Of a stretch of DNA of 40,087 bases, positions 35,511 through 40,087 are shown piece after piece. The position numbers and the translations under genes are program-made. Each line of letters starts with the position of its first letter. The stretch's first letter is position 1. A model generated the notes under the pieces. The model was not told the DNA's origin, made no database searches, and saw only the letters and a program-made list of their open reading frames with translations. The DNA comes from an uncultured Clostridia bacterium (GTDB lineage: Bacteria; Bacillota; Clostridia; Christensenellales; CAG-314). The DNA lies in assembly GCA_947630425.1 (NCBI GenBank), contig CANRHN010000012.1, positions 1-40,087 of the forward strand, written 5' to 3'.

Positions 35511-38025
35511 AAAGCGTTGCTCCTTCCTCCGTTTCCACCGTGAGCGGACACAGCAGTTGAACGACGTTTTCCATTTGCTCCTTGAGCAATTTTTTTACCG
35601 TTTCCGCTTCCTCGGGGTAACAGTCCACAATCAGCTCGTCGTGTATCTGCAACACAATTTTGCTTTTGAGATTTTGTTTGCGCATCGCCTCATCGACGTG
35701 CAGCATGGCAATTTTCATTATGTCCGCCGCGCTTCCCTGCAATGGCATGTTCATTGCCGCCCGTTCGCCGAAGGCGCGCAGATTGTAGTTGCCGCTTTTC
35801 AGCTCGGGGATCACTCTTCTTCTGCCCGTGAGCGTTGTCACGTAGCCATCCTTTTTTGCCTGTTCCACACTGCCGTCAAGGTAGCTCTTGATGGTGGGAA
35901 AACGCTGAAAGTACAAGTTGATATATTCGTGCGCCTTGCGCAGGGACAAATTTACGTTTTGACTCAAGCCGAAGTCGGAAATGCCGTAAATTATGCCAAA
36001 ATTGACCGCTTTTGCCATTCGGCGCATGTCGGAATTGACCAATTCGGCAGGAATACCCATCAGCTCCGACGCCACGCGGCGGTGAATGTCCTCTCCCTTG
36101 CGGAAACTGTCCAACAAATTTTCGTCCTTGCTGAATGCCGCAAGCAGTCTCAACTCTATTTGCGAGTAGTCCGCGCCCACAAACACTCCGTACTTGGAAA
36201 CGAACAGCTTGCGTATTTCCTTGCCGACGTCGCTGCGAATGGGAATGTTTTGCAAATTGGGGTCGCTGCTGCTGAGACGTCCCGTAGAGGTGAGCGTCTG
36301 ATTGAATGTTGTGTGTACCAAACCGCGCTTGATGAGCGGTCTCAAACCGTCCAAGTAGGTAAACAGCAGCTTGGACGTTTGGCGGTACAGCAAAATTTGC
36401 TCCACTATGGGGTGTTTGTCTACAAGTTTTTCGAGTACGTCGTTGCCCGTGGAGTAGCCGCGTTGGTTCTTTTTGCCGTGGGGAAGTTCCAACTTGTCGA
36501 AAAGAATTTTTTGAAGCTGCATCGGACTGTTGATGTTGAAAGTTTCTCCCGCCAATTCGTAGATGCGCGCGGTGACGCCGTCCAACTGCGCGTGCAGTTC
36601 CGCAGACATTTTGTCAAGCAACGGGACGTCCACCTTGACGCCCTCCGTTTCCATGCGGTAGAGCAAATTGGAAAGGGGCAATTCCACTTCCCAATAGAGT
36701 TTTTCCACCCCATGTTGCGTTAATTGCTCTTTCAACCTGCTTGCAAGGGCAAAAATTGCCGCGCCGAGCTGCTCGTAACCGTTGGCTGTGGCAAGGCTTT
36801 GAACGTCCTTGTAAGCACGGTACTCCACCAAATACTGCATCAAACACACGTCATAGCGAACGTTGTTAAGCTCCGCCCCCTGTTGCTCCAGTAGGTGCTT
36901 GAGAGCCTTGCCGTCGTAGACGGCTTTGGGGGCGTCGCTTGCAAGCAAGGGCTTAAGCACTTCCCACACCGCCTCGCTCGTCAATTCGTCCAAAAAGCTG
37001 TCCGACGGCACAACAGTATACTGCAAAGCGTCGTTGCAGCTCAAAATGATGTTTTTGCCGTCAAAGTAAAAGGCAAAGTAGGGAGCAGTCGCCATCATTT
37101 CCACCGCTTCCTTCAGCTGCGGCAGAGTGCGTATCTCCACCGTTTGCACCTGCACGGCGGCGGCAGCTTCGCTTTCGTCGAATATAAGACGGTTCATTAT
37201 GGAACGGAATTGTAATTGCTCGAACTGCCTTTTCGTTTCCGCATTGAACACGGGCAGCGAAGCGGACTCCAAATCAAAGTCCACGTCCGCGTCGGTGACA
37301 ATCGTCGCCAACTTTTTGCTTACGTAAGCCATTTCCCGTCCTTCTGTCAGCTTGTCGCGCAACGCGCCCTTTACCTCGTCTACGTGAGCAAACAGCGCGT
37401 CTATGTCTCCGTACTTGCTCAACAGCGTCATCGCCGTTTTGTCACCCACGCCTTTTACGCCCGGAATGTTGTCCGAAGTGTCGCCTCGCAACGCTTTGTA
37501 CTCAATTACCTGCGCGGGGGTAAGGTCGTAGTTGGTTTTCAGAACTTCAAGGTCCACCGCCTCCACCTCCGTCACGCCCTTTTTGGTGAGCAAAACGGTG
37601 GTTTTGTCGGAAACAAGCTGTAACATGTCGCGGTCGCCGGAAACAATAAAGCTGTCCCCGTCGAAGGCAAGAGAAATCGTCCCGATGATGTCGTCCGCCT
37701 CAACGCCCGCCTTTTCCGCCACCTCAACGCGCATTGCGGCAAGCAAATCGTGCAAAAGAGGCAATTGCGCGGCAAGGTCGTCCGGCATTCCGTGACGGTT
37801 GGCTTTGTACTCGGGGTAAATGTCTTTGCGGAAATTGTGCCCGTGCTTGTCGAATGCCACAATGAGCTTGTCCGGCTTGAGGTCGGACAGCACCTTCAGC
37901 AAAATGTTGACAAACCCGTACACGGCGTTGACGTTGCGCCCCTGCGTGTCGTTCATCATCGGCAAAGCGAAGTACGCCCTGTTAAGTATGCTGTTGCCAT
38001 CGATAAGAAGTAACTTTTGAGCCAT
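35500..38025 (-). CDS. polA: DNA polymerase I
   Basis: An 841-aa family A polymerase. Residues 1 to about 290 form the 5'-3' exonuclease (LLLIDGNSILNRAYFA, GVEADDIIGTIS, SGDRDMLQLV, GDTSDNIPGVKGVGDKTA). The middle region (VEIRTLPQLKEAVEMMATAPYFAFYFDGKN) corresponds to the 3'-5' exonuclease but lacks the catalytic DxE, so proofreading is probably absent, as in Bacillus-type enzymes. The polymerase domain has motif A GADYSQIELRLLA, motif B RRMAKAVNFGIIYG and motif C QIHDELIVD. It acts in Okazaki-fragment maturation and repair. GAGGTGAAAA precedes the ATG; promoter 38068-38096. It is followed by coaE with overlap. Confidence 0.98.
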   Translation of the reverse strand: MAQKLLLIDGNSILNRAYFALPMMNDTQGRNVNAVYGFVNILLKVLSDLKPDKLIVAFDKHGHNFRKDIYPEYKANRHGMPDDLAAQLPLLHDLLAAMRVEVAEKAGVEADDIIGTISLAFDGDSFIVSGDRDMLQLVSDKTTVLLTKKGVTEVEAVDLEVLKTNYDLTPAQVIEYKALRGDTSDNIPGVKGVGDKTAMTLLSKYGDIDALFAHVDEVKGALRDKLTEGREMAYVSKKLATIVTDADVDFDLESASLPVFNAETKRQFEQLQFRSIMNRLIFDESEAAAAVQVQTVEIRTLPQLKEAVEMMATAPYFAFYFDGKNIILSCNDALQYTVVPSDSFLDELTSEAVWEVLKPLLASDAPKAVYDGKALKHLLEQQGAELNNVRYDVCLMQYLVEYRAYKDVQSLATANGYEQLGAAIFALASRLKEQLTQHGVEKLYWEVELPLSNLLYRMETEGVKVDVPLLDKMSAELHAQLDGVTARIYELAGETFNINSPMQLQKILFDKLELPHGKKNQRGYSTGNDVLEKLVDKHPIVEQILLYRQTSKLLFTYLDGLRPLIKRGLVHTTFNQTLTSTGRLSSSDPNLQNIPIRSDVGKEIRKLFVSKYGVFVGADYSQIELRLLAAFSKDENLLDSFRKGEDIHRRVASELMGIPAELVNSDMRRMAKAVNFGIIYGISDFGLSQNVNLSLRKAHEYINLYFQRFPTIKSYLDGSVEQAKKDGYVTTLTGRRRVIPELKSGNYNLRAFGERAAMNMPLQGSAADIMKIAMLHVDEAMRKQNLKSKIVLQIHDELIVDCYPEEAETVKKLLKEQMENVVQLLCPLTVETEEGATLYEA

Positions 38026-38067
38026 TTTTCACCTCGCGGCATGCGTTGCCGCACTGTTATTATTCAT

Positions 38068-38096
38068 ATTTTACACTATTTCAAGATATTTTACAA
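38068..38096 (-). promoter_or_regulatory. Promoter of polA-coaE
   Basis: Minus strand TTGTAA (38091-38096), 17 bp, TAAAAT (38068-38073), about 45 bp upstream of polA. Confidence 0.72.
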
Positions 38097-38142
38097 GCGT
38101 AAGGGTTACACTTTTTCCCGCTCCCGAAACTCTTCCTCTTAC

Positions 38143-38176
38143 AAAAAACACCGAGAACGAAATCGCTCTCGGCGTT
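38143..38176 (-). terminator. Terminator of the leucine-rich lipoprotein gene
   Basis: Minus strand AACGCCGAGA / TCTCGGTGTT, a 10-bp stem with one G-T pair, extended by GCGA/TCGT, followed by TTTTGT. It lies 34 bases after the stop codon. Confidence 0.9.
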
Positions 38177-38209
38177 GAATTTGTTGTAAAATTCGGTTAC
38201 TTGGTCGAT

Positions 38210-40033
38210 TTATGCAAAAGTGTTGTGATTCCAATTGTAATTCCAGTTATAATTCCAATACTCATCAACGTAAGTTTCCGTGAGATAACGAGCGTTTTGC
38301 TCGGGATCGGACAAGTCGAGCGTCTCGTCGTTCACTTCCCAATGGTCGGTTTTGTCAAAGGTGACGGAGTGCAGGTTTGCACAATCTTTGAACACTTCAC
38401 TTTCAATTTCCACGACAGAAGCGGGAATAGTTATTTGCTCTATCGCCGTGCCTTCAAAAGCGTTGATAAAAATACGTGCCAAGTTTTCCGACAGGGTTAC
38501 GTTTTTAAGATTTGTACACTCCGCAAAGGCATAACCGCCTATTCTTATGAGGGAACTCGGCATTGTTACCGACGTGATGTTTTCGTTGCCGTAAAATGCG
38601 CAGTACTCTATGTACTCCACGCCCTCGGGTACTTCTCCTTGGTCGTTGCCAAAGTAGAGGTAAGTGCCGTCCTTGTTGAGCAACTCGTTGTTGTGCGATT
38701 TGAGCGTGGTATTGCTTTCGCTTACGGTAAGTTCTTTCAAAGCGGTCAACGCGGATAGCTCGCCTTTCACGTCGATCTCCTTTTTTGTTACGCCGGCACC
38801 TAAATGCAGTTTGGCAAGGCTCTTGCAATCATTTACAATACCATCGTATAACTCGTTGTTTGGCATTTCGGGACTGCGTCCCAATTTTGTAACCGTGTCG
38901 GGAATGGTCAACTCGGTGATACCCGTGTTGCCGAATGCGCGCCGATAAATTTCCGTAAGTCCCTCGGGAAGATTTACCTTTGTGAGACCGGTTGCGTTGT
39001 AAAAAGCCTGTCTCCAAATGGTTTTGACGCTCTGCGGCAGCGTCACTTCTCCGCTGAGTTTAAGCGGAGCGTGCAGCAAAACGGACTTGTCCGCATTGTA
39101 CAAAATTCCGTTTGCGTCGGACGAATATGCTGCATTGCCCGCGGCCACTTCGTAACGAGAGAATTTGAAATCCGTGTGGTTGAATTGATTCAGAAATTCA
39201 CCAAGACCATATACATCCGGCGCATAAAACAGCTTCGCAACAGTGGACGATATGTAGATTTTTTCTATGCTTTCTTCCTCGTAGAATGGTGACTCATATT
39301 GCAGTTCATGGACCGCGACCACGCCCTCGTCAAAAACAATTTCCTCTAAAGACGGGCATTGCCAGAACATATAGTCGCTAAGCTCAACTTCTTCGCTTTT
39401 GAAGGTTACCTTTTTGAGTACGGACGACTGCTGGAAAATTTGCGGTCCGAGTTCCGTCGCGTTCGCGGGAATGACAATCTCCTCAAATCCGCTTGCGCCC
39501 AATGCCCATTTTTCTATCGTATGCAACGACTCGGGCAAAGTGAGTTCTTTCAATCCTTCCGTTCCCCAAAGTGCTTGCTGTTCCAACTTGGTTATCGTGG
39601 AGGGAAGATTGATATGTATCAATTTTTCGCAGCCTTCGTAACAAAATGCCGCTTCCCCTATAACGGTGACGTCCGCGCCCTGATAAGTGGCAGGTACGTT
39701 GGCAAATGTGGCAACGTCGGGGTTGGTGACGCCCGTCACGGCATAGGTGTTGTCCTCCAAAAGAGCAAACTCGAATTGAGCTTGCACTTCGGCATAGTCG
39801 CACACTGTACATTCGCCGTTTTCGTCCAACTTGTGAGGCGCAATGTCGGATTTTTCCGAAGTGTGTTCGCAGGTGGCGGCGTGCCAATGGTTGGTGTTGT
39901 CAAACGTCCAACCTTCCGCAAAAGTGTGCATGTGTTCAGGCGGTTCGTCGGGTTTGCAAGCGACAAGCGCAATTGCGGCAACAGCAAACACCATTGCAAA
40001 CAAAATAAGCAAAAGTTTCTTCGATTTGTTCAT
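38210..40033 (-). CDS. Surface lipoprotein with BspA-type leucine-rich repeats
   Basis: A 607-aa lipoprotein: basic start (NKSKKLLLILF), hydrophobic segment and lipobox LVAC. Residues about 34-80 hold a His/Cys-rich segment (HTFAEGWTFDNTNHWHAATCEHTSEKSD...CTVCDYAE), a type seen at the start of many gut Clostridia surface proteins. The rest is LRR_5 repeats (IGEAAFCYEGCEKLIHINLPSTITKLEQQAL and so on, at least ten). The last residues are a short repeat, NYNWNYNWNHNTFA. BspA-like proteins mediate adhesion or matrix binding; the ligand is unknown. AAAGGAGAAAAAACC precedes the ATG. Upstream is a -10 (TATACT) followed by a G12 tract at the -35 spacer position, so expression may switch. A terminator follows. 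Confidence 0.9.
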   Translation of the reverse strand: MNKSKKLLLILFAMVFAVAAIALVACKPDEPPEHMHTFAEGWTFDNTNHWHAATCEHTSEKSDIAPHKLDENGECTVCDYAEVQAQFEFALLEDNTYAVTGVTNPDVATFANVPATYQGADVTVIGEAAFCYEGCEKLIHINLPSTITKLEQQALWGTEGLKELTLPESLHTIEKWALGASGFEEIVIPANATELGPQIFQQSSVLKKVTFKSEEVELSDYMFWQCPSLEEIVFDEGVVAVHELQYESPFYEEESIEKIYISSTVAKLFYAPDVYGLGEFLNQFNHTDFKFSRYEVAAGNAAYSSDANGILYNADKSVLLHAPLKLSGEVTLPQSVKTIWRQAFYNATGLTKVNLPEGLTEIYRRAFGNTGITELTIPDTVTKLGRSPEMPNNELYDGIVNDCKSLAKLHLGAGVTKKEIDVKGELSALTALKELTVSESNTTLKSHNNELLNKDGTYLYFGNDQGEVPEGVEYIEYCAFYGNENITSVTMPSSLIRIGGYAFAECTNLKNVTLSENLARIFINAFEGTAIEQITIPASVVEIESEVFKDCANLHSVTFDKTDHWEVNDETLDLSDPEQNARYLTETYVDEYWNYNWNYNWNHNTFA

Positions 40034-40066
40034 GGTTTTTTCTCCTTTGAATTTTTTGTTATAGCA

Positions 40067-40087
40067 AGTATATCACCCCCCCCCCCC
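40067..40087 (-). promoter_or_regulatory. Partial promoter with G12 tract, cut by the contig end
   Basis: Minus strand -10 TATACT (40067-40072) with TGA directly before it (extended -10), preceded by at least 12 G (40076-40087). The -35 lies beyond the window. With 1-3 more bases the spacer would be 16-18 bp, as in the 20225-20252 promoter. Confidence 0.6.

Overview
The window looks like one complete contig of a low-to-mid GC, anaerobic, probably gut-dwelling member of the Bacillota (class Clostridia). The lineage call is an inference. It rests on the complete rnfCDGEAB operon, strong GGAGG-type ribosome binding sites, near-consensus sigma-A promoters with 16-18 bp spacers, a lysine riboswitch of Firmicutes type, BspA-type leucine-rich lipoproteins and TTG/GTG/ATG starts. 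I cannot place it more finely; an uncultured Christensenellales-like lineage would fit. The left end stops inside a 16S rRNA gene and the right end stops inside a G/C homopolymer, both classic assembly break points.

Layout. 0-4.6 kb: 5' end of 16S rRNA (minus), an ASCH-domain protein, an EF-G-like GTPase with an altered catalytic motif, a glutamate-racemase-like protein lacking both catalytic cysteines, and rpsT with a histone-H1-like tail. 4.6-8.5 kb: a collagen-like/leucine-rich lipoprotein with a small partner, a divergent XRE regulator, tRNA-Thr(CGT), and a repeat-rich intergenic region. 8.5-12.1 kb: a YhhN membrane protein and a three-gene amino-acid ABC importer controlled by a lysine riboswitch with two tandem terminators. 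12.2-20.2 kb: a GIY-YIG-like protein, a TetR-regulated ABC-2 exporter, an OlsB-like acyltransferase, an AmaP-like membrane protein, and a second ABC-2 exporter (COG4586/4587/3694 type). 20-22.6 kb: two paralogous small XRE regulators around a two-gene membrane-protein operon, then two unknown genes. 22.6-26 kb: repeats, a structured RNA, and the coupled operon yfbR - degenerate ABC ATPase - S41 protease. 26.1-32.2 kb: the Rnf complex. 32.3-33.1 kb: a second copy of the composite repeat. 33.1-38.1 kb: a cation:proton antiporter with a coupled 57-aa protein, coaE and polA. 38.2-40.1 kb: a second leucine-rich lipoprotein.

How the genes work together. The Rnf complex is the bioenergetic core, coupling ferredoxin:NAD+ electron transfer to an ion gradient; the antiporter could use or adjust such a gradient. 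The lysine riboswitch makes the ABC importer a lysine-repressed transporter, very likely for lysine. The two lipoproteins are surface or adhesion candidates.

Most interesting signals. (1) A consensus promoter whose -35/-10 spacer contains a G10 tract (20225-20252) and a similar G12 tract at the -35/-10 position of the leucine-rich lipoprotein gene at the contig end: candidate phase-variable promoters. (2) A 146-nt pseudoknotted RNA plus terminator immediately after the S41 protease gene. (3) Two composite intergenic arrays of tandem hairpins with compensatory base changes, both placed just after minus-strand stop codons. (4) A cascade-like arrangement of two terminators under one lysine aptamer.
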